Below, one piece after another: positions 43,989 to 52,141 of a stretch of 64,000 nucleotides of DNA. Position 1 is the first letter of the stretch, and each line of letters begins with the position of its first letter. A model generated the notes under the pieces. The model worked only from the letters and a program-made list of their open reading frames with translations. It did not search any database and had not been told where the DNA came from. Source of the DNA: Streptomyces sp. Ag109_O5-1 (GTDB taxonomy: Bacteria; Actinomycetota; Actinomycetes; Streptomycetales; Streptomycetaceae); NCBI RefSeq assembly GCF_003814875.1, contig NZ_RKQF01000001.1:8556001-8620000 (forward strand), read 5' to 3'. The translations under genes were made by a program, and so were the position numbers.

Positions 43989-44026
43989 GGGAGCCCGGAT
44001 CCTCCGTCAGGAGGGTCCGGGCTCCC
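43989..44026 (+). terminator. Terminator hairpin after ctaF
   Basis: GGGAGCCCGGATCCTCC pairs with GGAGGGTCCGGGCTCCC (17 bp with one G-U) around a GTCA loop, followed by GTCTTTC. It closes the ctaCDF operon. Confidence 0.93.
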
Positions 44027-44121
44027 GTCTTTCGCGCCTCAGGCCACCTTCGGTGCAGTGCCGGTCCCTCGTACGGGTGACCCACCGTGCCGGTACGGAA
44101 AACATCTCATAGCTTGACAAT

Positions 44122-45384
44122 ATGAGTCACTCTCCGTGCGCCCGTAACGTCGTCAGCTGCACCCTGCTGGTGATCGCCCTCGGAGTAGGCGTCACCGCCT
44201 GCCATTCGGGCGGCAATCCGCTGGCGGACAAGCCGTATGACGCGGCGGACCAGATCTCCTTCAGCGCCCCCACCGGTGAGGGGAAGCGGGCCGACCCGGA
44301 CAAGCCCCTGGAGGTCGTCGCCAAGAACGACGACGACCGCATCACGGACGTCACGGCCGAGGACGCCACCGGTCGCCATGTGGCGGGCGAACTCGACGCC
44401 GACGGCCGTCGCTGGCACAGCACCTCCCCGCTGGCCGCCAACGCCCACTACACGGTCCAGATCAGCACGGAGGACGCGGACGGCGCACCCGGCCGCAAGG
44501 TCCTCACCTTCGACACCAGCATGCCCACCACCAAACAGCGGTTGAAGGTCACCTTCGGCCCCAAGTCGGGCGAGTACGGCGTAGGACAGCCCGTCACCGC
44601 CCAACTCGACCAGCCGGTCAAGGACAAGGCCCAGCGCGCCACCGTCGAGCGCGCCCTCAGGGTCGACTCCGTCCCCGCCGTGCAGGGCTCCTGGTACTGG
44701 GTGAGCGACAAGGAACTCCACTACCGCCCCATGGACTACTGGCCCGCCCACGCCACCATCCGGGTGCACAGCAACCTGGACGGCGTCAGGATCAGCGACC
44801 GCCTCTGGGGCGCCGCGGCCACGCCCGTCACGCTCACCACCGGCGACAAGCTCCTCGCCCTCACGGACGCCGGCGCCCACGAGATGACGGTCTACAAGAA
44901 CGACAAAGTGATCAACACCATCCCGATCACCACGGGCAAACCCGGCTACGAGACCCGCAACGGTGTCAAGGTCGTACTGGAGAAGCAGTACTTCGTACGC
45001 ATGAAGGGCACCACGGTCGGCATCGCCGAGGGCACCGCGGACTCGTACGACCTCCCGGTCTACTACGCCACCCGGGTCACCTGGTCAGGGGAGTACGTCC
45101 ACGCCGCGCCCTGGTCGGTGGGTTCCCAGGGCTATGCCAACGTCAGTCACGGCTGCACCGGCATGAACACCTCGAACGCCGAGTGGTTCTTCGACACCTT
45201 CCGCCCGGGCGACCTGGTGAAGGTCGTCAACTCCAACGGCGCGGAGATGGAACACTTCGGCAACGGCTTCGGCGACTGGAACATCGCCTGGAAGGACTGG
45301 CGCAACGGCAGCGCCCTCGTCAACGCCACCCCGGACGGCCCGATTCCGCAGGATGCGGCGAGAGTGCAACCGGCCGCACTTTGA
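44122..45384 (+). CDS. L,D-transpeptidase lipoprotein with Ig-like domains
   Basis: 420 residues. A lipoprotein signal ends GVTAC (C27). Two Ig-like domains span about 50-250, and the YkuD catalytic domain about 255-385, with the active cysteine C345 in SHGCTGMNTSNAEWFF. Such enzymes make 3-3 cross-links in peptidoglycan and can resist beta-lactams that target D,D-transpeptidases. The ATG start has no strong ribosome site. It lies between the ctaCDF and ctaE-qcrCAB operons, with its own promoter region; a repeat element follows it. Confidence 0.93.
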   Translation: MSHSPCARNVVSCTLLVIALGVGVTACHSGGNPLADKPYDAADQISFSAPTGEGKRADPDKPLEVVAKNDDDRITDVTAEDATGRHVAGELDADGRRWHSTSPLAANAHYTVQISTEDADGAPGRKVLTFDTSMPTTKQRLKVTFGPKSGEYGVGQPVTAQLDQPVKDKAQRATVERALRVDSVPAVQGSWYWVSDKELHYRPMDYWPAHATIRVHSNLDGVRISDRLWGAAATPVTLTTGDKLLALTDAGAHEMTVYKNDKVINTIPITTGKPGYETRNGVKVVLEKQYFVRMKGTTVGIAEGTADSYDLPVYYATRVTWSGEYVHAAPWSVGSQGYANVSHGCTGMNTSNAEWFFDTFRPGDLVKVVNSNGAEMEHFGNGFGDWNIAWKDWRNGSALVNATPDGPIPQDAARVQPAAL

Positions 45385-45408
45385 ATCGCCTCCAGGGGCA
45401 GCAAACCC

Positions 45409-45485
45409 AGGGGCGCGGGGCGGTAGTCGATATGCGGCTACCGCCGCGTGGGCGCGACCAGCCACGAACGACCGGCACCCGCGCA
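45409..45485 (+). repeat. Dispersed GC-rich intergenic element, copy 5
   Basis: AGGGGCGCGGGGCGGTAGTC, then ATATGCGGCTACCGCCGCGT and GGGCGCGACCAGCCACGAAC. It lies between the convergent stop codons of the L,D-transpeptidase gene and the receiver-like gene. Confidence 0.8.
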
Positions 45486-45506
45486 CTCACCGCGCCCCGC
45501 CGCCTC

Positions 45507-45908
45507 CTAGGCGCTCTGCAGCCTCTTCTGCCGCAGCAAAGACGCCAGCGCGGCCGCGAACTCCACCGGATCCACCGGCAGCGTCACAGCCGCGTCCGCA
45601 CGGCTCCACGTAGCCAGCCACGCGTCCTGCGGCCGCCCGATCAGCACCAGCACCGGCGGGCAGTTGAAGATCTCGTCCTTGATCTGACGGCACACCCCCA
45701 TGCCCCCCATGGGCACGGCCTCGCCGTCCAGGACGCACACATCGATCCCGCCCTTGTCCAGTTCGGCGATGACGGCCTGGGGCGTCGCGCACTCCAGGAA
45801 CTCGACGAAGGGCACATCGGGAGCCGGCCGCCGGCCGGAGGCCAGCCGTACCTGCTCGCGGGTGTTGGAGTCGTCGCTGTAGACCAGCACCGTGGCGGTC
45901 GGCTGCAT
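45507..45908 (-). CDS. Orphan receiver-like (CheY-like) protein
   Basis: 133 residues that follow a receiver domain: TVLVYSDD (acidic pair D12, D13), the acceptor-position D61 in GIDVCVLDGEAVPMGGMGVCRQIKDE, and VLVLIGRPQ in place of the switch Thr/Ser strand. The conserved KP loop near the end is replaced by LPVDP, so normal phosphorylation-driven switching is uncertain. There is no output domain and no kinase nearby. It is transcribed opposite to, and immediately upstream of, ctaE. A link to respiration or signalling is only positional. Confidence 0.8.
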   Translation of the reverse strand: MQPTATVLVYSDDSNTREQVRLASGRRPAPDVPFVEFLECATPQAVIAELDKGGIDVCVLDGEAVPMGGMGVCRQIKDEIFNCPPVLVLIGRPQDAWLATWSRADAAVTLPVDPVEFAAALASLLRQKRLQSA

Positions 45909-46086
45909 TGTTCCTCCGAGACGTCAGCGTCGTACGGACAGGACCGATGCGCCGGATGCTACTCCCATGAACACCTAGTCAACACCTGTTGGAACACCGC
46001 TTCGATGGGCCATCCGGGCACTACACACGGGGCGGACACTCCGAACGGCACCCCCCGGAGTGAGCGCGAGATAAGCGACCGACATA

Positions 46087-46707
46087 ATGTCGGTCGTGGC
46101 GACAGCAACGACAGTAGAAACCGGGCACGCGCACCCGTCGGTCAACAGGCCGAACCTCACCAGCGTCGGAACCATCATCTGGCTGAGTTCCGAGCTGATG
46201 TTCTTCGCGGCCCTCTTCGCGATGTACTTCACCCTGCGATCGGTGACCGGCGAGGCGCACTGGAAGGAGATGGCGAGTCATCTCAACATCCCCTTCTCGG
46301 CGACCAACACCACGATCCTGGTGCTCTCCTCCCTCACCTGCCAGCTCGGCGTGTTCGCCGCCGAGCGCGGGGACGTGAAGAAGCTCCGGGGCTGGTTCAT
46401 CGTCACCTTCATCATGGGTGCGATCTTCATCGGCGGTCAGATCTACGAGTACACGAGCCTGGTGAAGGAGGACGGCATCTCGCTCTCCTCCGACCCGTAC
46501 GGTTCGGTGTTCTACCTGACCACCGGCTTCCACGGCATGCACGTGACGGGCGGCCTCATCGCCTTCCTGTTCGTCCTGGGGCGCACCTACGCGGCGAAGA
46601 GGTTCACACACGAGCAGGCGACCGCGGCCATCGTCGTGTCCTACTACTGGCACTTCGTCGATGTCGTCTGGATCGGCCTCTTCGCCACGATCTACCTGAT
46701 CAAGTAG
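46087..46707 (+). CDS. ctaE: Cytochrome c oxidase subunit III (CtaE)
   Basis: 206 residues, five membrane segments (the short form lacking the first two helices of the mitochondrial subunit). Family marks are VGTIIWLSSELMFFAALFAMYFTLR, TGFHGMHVTGGLIAF and YYWHFVDVVWIGLF, the latter with the conserved Glu/His-rich helix. It stabilises subunit I. ATG 46087 is taken as start; GTG 46096 is possible. It begins the ctaE-qcrC-qcrA-qcrB operon, 76 bp ahead of qcrC. Confidence 0.96.
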   Translation: MSVVATATTVETGHAHPSVNRPNLTSVGTIIWLSSELMFFAALFAMYFTLRSVTGEAHWKEMASHLNIPFSATNTTILVLSSLTCQLGVFAAERGDVKKLRGWFIVTFIMGAIFIGGQIYEYTSLVKEDGISLSSDPYGSVFYLTTGFHGMHVTGGLIAFLFVLGRTYAAKRFTHEQATAAIVVSYYWHFVDVVWIGLFATIYLIK

Positions 46708-46782
46708 CCGGGCCGGCTCCACGCGCCGTAGAAGCGCACAACCGAAGCATCGACGCAGAAGATCCTGACACCGGGGTAATCC

Positions 46783-47595
46783 GTGAAAAAGCTCTCCGCA
46801 CGACGACGCCATCCGCTGGCGGCGGTCGTCGTCCTACTCCTCGCGCTGGCATGCACAGGAGGGCTGTACGCCGCGTTCGCACCCGCGAGCAAGGCGCAGG
46901 CCGATGAAACGTCCCAGTCCCTGACCATCGAGGAGGGCAAGAAGCTCTACGCGGTCGGCTGCGCCAGCTGCCACGGCAAGGGTGGTCAGGGTTCGTCCGA
47001 CGGCCCCAGCCTGGTGGGCGTGGGCGCCGCGGCCGTCGACTTCCAGGTCGGCACCGGCCGTATGCCGGCCGCCACCTCGCAGGGACCGCAGGTCGTCAAG
47101 AAGAAGAACATCTACACCCAGGCCCAGATCGACCAGCTCGCGGCGTTCATCGCCTCGCTGGGCGCCGGTCCTGCGGTGCCGACCAAGGACCTGTACGGTC
47201 CGGACGGTGCCGACATCGCCGCGGGTGGCGAGCTCTTCCGCACCAACTGCGCGCAGTGCCACAACTTCGTCGGCTCGGGTGGCGCGCTGACCAAGGGCAA
47301 GTTCGCGCCGGACCTGCAGGGCGTCGACCCGAAGCACATCTACGAGGCCATGCAGACGGGCCCGCAGAACATGCCGTCCTTCCCCGACACGACGCTGTCC
47401 GAGAAGAACAAGAAGGACATCATCGCGTACCTCGACTCGGTCAACAGCAGCAAGACGGTGAACCCCGGCGGTCTCAACCTGGGCGGCATCGGGCCGGTCA
47501 GCGAGGGTCTGTTCGCGTGGATCTTCGGTCTCGGTGCGCTGATCGCGGTCGCCGTCTGGGTCGCCGCTCGGACCGCAAAGGCCAAGAAGTCATGA
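46783..47595 (+). CDS. qcrC: Diheme cytochrome c subunit of the bcc complex (QcrC)
   Basis: 270 residues. An N-terminal signal/anchor (LAAVVVLLLALACTGGLYAAF) precedes two cytochrome c domains, with haem motifs GCASCHGKG and NCAQCHNFVG and distal methionines in GRMPA and NMPSFPD. A C-terminal membrane helix (GLFAWIFGLGALIAVAVWVAA) anchors it. It replaces a free cytochrome c, passing electrons straight to CtaC within the supercomplex. The GTG start is at 46783; the stop overlaps the qcrA ATG. Confidence 0.96.
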   Translation: MKKLSARRRHPLAAVVVLLLALACTGGLYAAFAPASKAQADETSQSLTIEEGKKLYAVGCASCHGKGGQGSSDGPSLVGVGAAAVDFQVGTGRMPAATSQGPQVVKKKNIYTQAQIDQLAAFIASLGAGPAVPTKDLYGPDGADIAAGGELFRTNCAQCHNFVGSGGALTKGKFAPDLQGVDPKHIYEAMQTGPQNMPSFPDTTLSEKNKKDIIAYLDSVNSSKTVNPGGLNLGGIGPVSEGLFAWIFGLGALIAVAVWVAARTAKAKKS

Positions 47596-48653
47596 GTAGC
47601 CAAGACATTCCAGAAGAGAACCTGCCTGCTGAGCAGGACCACCACGCGCACGGCGCCGTGAGCGTCGCGGACGAGAAGAACCCGTTCGCGGACCCGGGTC
47701 TGCCGCCCCACGAGCACCGGATCCAGGACATCGACGAGCGGGCCGCCAAGCGGTCCGAGCGCGTCGTGGCCATGCTGTTCACGGTGTCGATGCTGGCCAC
47801 GGTCGGCTTCATCGCCTCCTATGTGACGATCCCGAAGGACAAGGCGATCTTCGTCTTCCCGATCGGTCACATCAGCGCGCTGAACTTCGCCCTGGGCCTG
47901 ACCCTCGGTGCGGCGCTGTTCTGCATCGGCGCGGGCGCGGTCCACTGGGCCCGCACCCTGATGTCCGACGTGGAGGTCGCCGACGAGCGGCACGCCATCG
48001 CGGCCGAGCCGGAGGTCAAGGCCAAGGTCCTGGCCGACTTCAAGCAGGGCGCGAAGGAGTCGGCGATCGGCCGGCGCAAGCTGATCCGCAACACGATGTT
48101 CGGCGCGCTGACCCTGGTCCCGCTCTCCGGTGTCGTGCTGCTGCGCGACCTCGGCCCGCTGCCCGGCACCTCGCTGCGCCACACGGCGTGGTCGAAGGGC
48201 AAGCTGCTCGTCAACATGAACACCAACGAGCCGCTGCGTCCCTCCGACGTCGCCGTCGGCTCGCTGACGTTCGCCAAGCCCGAGGGCGTCGAGGAGTCCC
48301 AGGAGGACTTCCAGAACGTGATGGCGAAGGCGGCCCTGATGATCATCCGGCTGCAGCCGGACAACATCAAGGACAAGCGCGAGCTCGAGTGGTCGCACGA
48401 GGGCATCGTCGCCTACTCGAAGATCTGCACCCACGTGGGCTGCCCGATCTCGCTGTACGAGCAGCAGACCCACCACGTGCTCTGCCCGTGCCACCAGTCC
48501 ACCTTCGACCTCTCCGACGGTGCCCGAGTGATCTTCGGCCCGGCCGGTCACGCCCTGCCGCAGCTGCGCATCGGTGTGAGCGAGGAGGGCTACCTCCAGG
48601 CGCTGGGCGACTTCGAGGAGCCCGTCGGTCCTGCCTTCTGGGAGCGCGGATGA
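47592..48653 (+). CDS. qcrA: Rieske iron-sulfur subunit of the bcc complex (QcrA)
   Basis: 353 residues, with three N-terminal membrane segments (about 58-78, 95-117, 160-180), as in the actinobacterial type. The [2Fe-2S] Rieske domain has its ligands in CTHVGC and CPCHQSTFD. It oxidises menaquinol. The ATG start (MSSQDIPEENLPAEQ) overlaps the qcrC stop, and the stop overlaps the qcrB ATG. The Fe-S cluster may be supplied by the ErpA/desulfurase proteins of the same region. Confidence 0.96.
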   Translation: MSSQDIPEENLPAEQDHHAHGAVSVADEKNPFADPGLPPHEHRIQDIDERAAKRSERVVAMLFTVSMLATVGFIASYVTIPKDKAIFVFPIGHISALNFALGLTLGAALFCIGAGAVHWARTLMSDVEVADERHAIAAEPEVKAKVLADFKQGAKESAIGRRKLIRNTMFGALTLVPLSGVVLLRDLGPLPGTSLRHTAWSKGKLLVNMNTNEPLRPSDVAVGSLTFAKPEGVEESQEDFQNVMAKAALMIIRLQPDNIKDKRELEWSHEGIVAYSKICTHVGCPISLYEQQTHHVLCPCHQSTFDLSDGARVIFGPAGHALPQLRIGVSEEGYLQALGDFEEPVGPAFWERG

Positions 48654-50290
48654 GCACTAACGAGAACTCCGAGTCCCGCGACGAGCGCGGGAAGGCACCG
48701 GCCGGCGAGCGTGTAGCCGACTGGGCCGACGGACGGCTCGGGATCTACTCCCTGGCCAAGTCCAACATGCGCAAGATCTTCCCCGACCACTGGTCGTTCA
48801 TGTTGGGCGAAGTGTGCATGTACAGCTTCATCATCATCATCCTGACGGGTGTGTATCTGACGCTGTTCTTCCACCCGTCGATGAACGAGGTGGAGTACCA
48901 CGGCAGCTACGTCCCGCTCCAGGGTCAGCTGATGTCCGAGGCGTTCAACTCGACCCTGCACATCTCCTTCGACGTGCGCGGTGGTCTGCTCATCCGGCAG
49001 ATCCACCACTGGGCCGCGCTGATCTTCCTCGCCGGCATGTTCGTGCACATGATGCGCGTGTTCTTCACGGGCGCGTTCCGCAAGCCGCGTGAGATCAACT
49101 GGCTGTTCGGCTTCCTGCTGTTCGTCCTGGGCATGTTCACCGGCTTCACCGGTTACTCGCTCCCGGACGACCTGCTCTCCGGCACCGGTGTCCGCTTCAC
49201 CGAGGGCGCGATCCTGTCGATGCCGATCGTCGGCACCTACATCTCGTTCTTCCTCTTCGGTGGGCAGTTCCCCGGCCACGACTTCGTGGCCCGGTTCTAC
49301 TCGATCCACATCCTGCTGCTGCCGGGCATCATGCTCGGCCTGATGGTGGGCCACCTGATCCTGGTCTTCTACCACAAGCACACGCAGTTCGCGGGCCCCG
49401 GAAAGAGCGAGAAGAACGTCGTCGGCATGCCGCTGCTGCCGGTCTACATGGCCAAGGCCGGAGGCTTCTTCTTCCTGGTCTTCGGTGTCATCGCGGCCAT
49501 CGCGGCGACCACCCAGATCAACCCGATCTGGGCCATGGGCCCCTACCGTCCGGACCAGGTGTCCACCGGCGCCCAGCCCGACTGGTACATGGGCTTCGCC
49601 GAGGGTCTGATCCGGTACATGCCGGGCTGGGAGATCAACTTCTGGGGCCACACCCTGGTCCTGGGCGTCTTCATCCCGCTGGTCCTGTTCGGTCTGGTCC
49701 TCGCGGCCATCGCGGTCTACCCGTTCATCGAGTCCTGGGTCACCGGCGACAAGAGCGAGCATCACATCCTGGACCGCCCGCGCAACGCCCCGACCCGCAC
49801 CGCCTTCGGTGTCGCCTGGGTGACCGTGTACATGGTGGGCCTGATCGGTGGTGGCAACGACCTCATCGCCACCCACTTCCACCTGTCGATCAACGACGTG
49901 ACCTGGTTCGTCCGGATCTTCTTCTTCGCCGGACCGGTGATCGCGTTCATCGTCACCAAGCGCATCTGCCTCGGCCTGCAGCGCCGGGACAAGGAGAAGG
50001 TGCTGCACGGTCGCGAGACCGGCATCATCAAGCGGCTGCCGCACGGTGAGTTCATCGAGGTCCACGAGCCGCTCTCGCAGGAGCAGCTGCACACCCTCAC
50101 GGCCCACCACCAGTACGAGCCGGCCCAGGTCGGTCCGGCGGTCGACGAGAACGGTGTCGAGCGCAAGATCAAGGGGTCCGAGAAGCTCCGCGCCAAGCTG
50201 AGCAACGCCTACTACGGCGAGGACAACCAGATCCCGAAGCCGTCCGTCGAGGAGTACAAGGAGATCACGAGCGGCCACGGCCACCACTGA
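48650..50290 (+). CDS. qcrB: Cytochrome b subunit of the bcc complex (QcrB)
   Basis: 546 residues: cytochrome b with eight core membrane segments and two b-type haems, plus the C-terminal cytoplasmic extension (after about 430) typical of actinobacteria. Family marks are RQIHHWAALIFLAGMFVHMMRVFFTG, FTGYSLPDDLLSGTG and DFVARFYSIHILLLPGIMLGLMVGHLI, which hold the haem His ligands, and GPYRPDQVSTGAQPDWYMGF near the Qo site. The quinol site is the target of known QcrB inhibitors in mycobacteria. A perfect terminator follows. Confidence 0.97.
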   Translation: MSTNENSESRDERGKAPAGERVADWADGRLGIYSLAKSNMRKIFPDHWSFMLGEVCMYSFIIIILTGVYLTLFFHPSMNEVEYHGSYVPLQGQLMSEAFNSTLHISFDVRGGLLIRQIHHWAALIFLAGMFVHMMRVFFTGAFRKPREINWLFGFLLFVLGMFTGFTGYSLPDDLLSGTGVRFTEGAILSMPIVGTYISFFLFGGQFPGHDFVARFYSIHILLLPGIMLGLMVGHLILVFYHKHTQFAGPGKSEKNVVGMPLLPVYMAKAGGFFFLVFGVIAAIAATTQINPIWAMGPYRPDQVSTGAQPDWYMGFAEGLIRYMPGWEINFWGHTLVLGVFIPLVLFGLVLAAIAVYPFIESWVTGDKSEHHILDRPRNAPTRTAFGVAWVTVYMVGLIGGGNDLIATHFHLSINDVTWFVRIFFFAGPVIAFIVTKRICLGLQRRDKEKVLHGRETGIIKRLPHGEFIEVHEPLSQEQLHTLTAHHQYEPAQVGPAVDENGVERKIKGSEKLRAKLSNAYYGEDNQIPKPSVEEYKEITSGHGHH

Positions 50291-50313
50291 TCGACGCGTC
50301 GCCACGCCACAGC

Positions 50314-50352
50314 CGAAGGGCCCCCGTCCGTACACCGGACGGGGGCCCTTCG
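50314..50352 (+). terminator. Terminator hairpin after qcrB
   Basis: CGAAGGGCCCCCGTCCG pairs perfectly with CGGACGGGGGCCCTTCG over 17 bp around a TACAC loop. It separates the respiratory operon from trpD. Confidence 0.95.
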
Positions 50353-50422
50353 CGGTGCCCTGGGCTGGATAGGGTAGGCCTCACAGGCACCATTTCCCGG
50401 TACGACGATCAGGAGCGGCCTT

Positions 50423-51487
50423 ATGAGCGCTGTGACCCCCGCTGGAGGCGACACCGCGGCGGGCCGTTCCTGGCCCGAGGTACTGAACGCGCTGCTGTAC
50501 GGCAAGGACCAGAGCGCCGACGCGACGGCCTGGGCGATGGACCAGATCATGCGCGGCCAGGCGACCGACGCGCAGATCGCGGGCTTCGTCGTCGCCCTGC
50601 GGGCCAAGGGCGAGACGGTCGAGGAGATCAACGGGCTCGTCCGCACGATGTACGAGCACGCCAACGTCATCGAGGTGCCGGGCCGTACCGTCGACATCGT
50701 CGGTACCGGCGGTGACGGCGCGAAGACGGTGAACATCTCCACGATGTCGGCGCTGGTGGTGGCCGGCACGGGCGCGAAGGTCGTCAAGCACGGCAACCGC
50801 GCGGCCTCCTCCGCGTCCGGGGCCTCCGACGTCCTGGAGAAGCTGGGCGTCAACCTCGACCTGACCCCGCGGCGGGTCGCCGAGGTCGCCGAGGAGGCCG
50901 GCATCACCTTCTGCTTCGCCATCAAGTTCCACCCGGCGCTGCGGTACGTGGGCGCCGCGCGAGGCCAGCTGGGCATCCGCACGGTGTTCAACATCCTCGG
51001 CCCGCTGACCAACCCGGCGCGGGTGCGGGCCCAGGCGGTCGGCGTCGCGGACCCGCGCATGGCCCCCGTGGTCGCCGGCGTCTTCGCGGAACGCGGCAAC
51101 TCCTCCCTGGTCTTCCGCGGCGACGACGGCCTCGACGAACTGACGACGACCGCCACGTCCCACGTCTGGATCGTCCGCGACGGCAAGGTCACGGAGGAGA
51201 CCTTCGACCCGAGGGACGTCGGCATCGACCTGGTCCCGGTGGAGGCGCTCAGGGGCGGCGACCCGTCGTACAACGCGGAGGTCGCCCGCAGACTCCTGGA
51301 CGGCGAGACGGGCCCCGTGCGCGACGCGGTACTGCTGAACTCGGCGGCCGCCCTGGTGGCCCTGGACCCGGGCGCCGGGACCCTCGCCGAACAGCTCCGC
51401 GCCGGCATGGACCGGGCGGCGGAGTCCATCGACTCGGGCGCGGCCAAGCGAGCGCTGGAGCGCTGGGCGGCGGCGACGCACAACTAG
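50423..51487 (+). CDS. trpD: Anthranilate phosphoribosyltransferase
   Basis: 354 residues. TrpD joins anthranilate and PRPP in tryptophan synthesis. The PRPP-binding VGTGGDGAKTVNIST and KHGNRAASSASGASDVLEKLG motifs, and the anthranilate-channel GIRTVFNILGPLTNPA, are intact. The acidic metal site is in FRGDDGLDELTTT. ATG 50423 has a good AGGAGC site. It stands alone, away from other trp genes, as is common in Streptomyces, where trp genes are scattered. Confidence 0.96.
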   Translation: MSAVTPAGGDTAAGRSWPEVLNALLYGKDQSADATAWAMDQIMRGQATDAQIAGFVVALRAKGETVEEINGLVRTMYEHANVIEVPGRTVDIVGTGGDGAKTVNISTMSALVVAGTGAKVVKHGNRAASSASGASDVLEKLGVNLDLTPRRVAEVAEEAGITFCFAIKFHPALRYVGAARGQLGIRTVFNILGPLTNPARVRAQAVGVADPRMAPVVAGVFAERGNSSLVFRGDDGLDELTTTATSHVWIVRDGKVTEETFDPRDVGIDLVPVEALRGGDPSYNAEVARRLLDGETGPVRDAVLLNSAAALVALDPGAGTLAEQLRAGMDRAAESIDSGAAKRALERWAAATHN

Positions 51488-51850
51488 GAGGCCGGGGTCG
51501 GTGTCCGACGCCGCCGGACACCACCGCGGCGGGGGATTTTCGAGCGGCGGTGCGCTGTGGAGTGCCGCCGCGGCCGGTTCGGTACCGCCGGTCTCCGCCG
51601 TCGTGGCTGATCGCCGTGGCGGCGGGAAATAAGGACGGGCGTCGGCGCGGCGTAGGGACAGGGCAGGCGTCGGCGCGTCGGGGATCGCTGTGCGGCCGGC
51701 TCTTGGCGGCCTTCCTCGCCGCTCGTTCCTTCCGCCGCGACGGCGCGCAACCACGTACTGCCTTTCCGGCGGTGCCGGGCCGGCCGGGCCCCCGTCCCCG
51801 TCCCGTCATCCGGACAGGAGTTGCGCGGTGGCGATCACTTCCCATACGTT
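51488..51850. other. Intergenic region after trpD, no gene seen
   Basis: The first part holds a terminator (51500-51522). The remainder is GC-rich with a direct repeat (GCGTCGGCGCG at about 51652 and 51668) and no convincing gene. The promoter for the riboswitch-controlled transcript should lie in its last ~100 bp. Confidence 0.6.
51500..51522 (+). terminator. Terminator hairpin after trpD
   Basis: GGTGTCCG and CGGACACC pair perfectly around a 7-base loop, 13 bp past the trpD stop; an ATTTT run lies about 14 bases further on. Confidence 0.7.
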
Positions 51851-51854
51851 TCCA

Positions 51855-51995
51855 TCCAGGTCATGAGTGACAGTCATGAGGCCCCGGCCGACTGTCCGGC
51901 AACCCTCCGTCCGTGGCGGGGTGCCCCGGGTGAAGACCAGGTCGTAGGCAGCGAGGTCTACGGCAAGCGCGGACCCCTCGACACACCAGGGGTCC
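51855..51995 (+). ncRNA. SAM-IV riboswitch (S-adenosylmethionine-sensing leader)
   Basis: The stretch matches what I recall of the SAM-IV class: GGTCATGAGTGAC opening the P1 stem, GACAGT pairing with ACTGTC, the SAM-binding core CCGGCAACCCTCC and GGGGTGCCCCGGGTGA, and GACC closing P1 (51859-51862 with 51935-51938). A further hairpin (CGTAG with CTACG) and GGCAAGCGCGGACC follow, as in that class. The last part, GGACCCCT pairing with AGGGGTCC at 51971-51995, is a possible expression platform. It lies 150 bp upstream of a cysteine-desulfurase-like gene on the same strand, so high SAM should lower that gene's expression. Class assignment is by recall, not search. Confidence 0.85.
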
Positions 51996-52017
51996 TGGTC
52001 GTACGAGGGAGCCTTCT

Positions 52018-52038
52018 GTGAGCAAGCGAATGCGATAG
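52018..52038 (+). other. Possible short upstream ORF (six codons)
   Basis: GTG AGC AAG CGA ATG CGA TAG (VSKRMR) starts seven bases after GAGGGAG, just past the riboswitch hairpin and about 100 bp before the aminotransferase. A run of six T at about 52064-52069 lies shortly downstream. It could be a leader peptide in an attenuation step, or chance. Confidence 0.35.
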
Positions 52039-52141
52039 GGCGTCGAGCCCCGCCTCCGCGTACCCCTTTTTTCGCCCTTCCCCGTGCCGTCGACACACCG
52101 TCCGGCACGGCGGTTCCGCGCACCCTCACAGGAGTTCCGCC

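Noticed and set aside
51806..52020. Minus-strand sequence ending MTVTHDLDGNVWEVIATAQLLSG, like a glyoxalase tail
   Set aside because: It lies exactly antisense to the SAM-IV riboswitch core and has no start codon with a ribosome site; the RNA explains the conservation.
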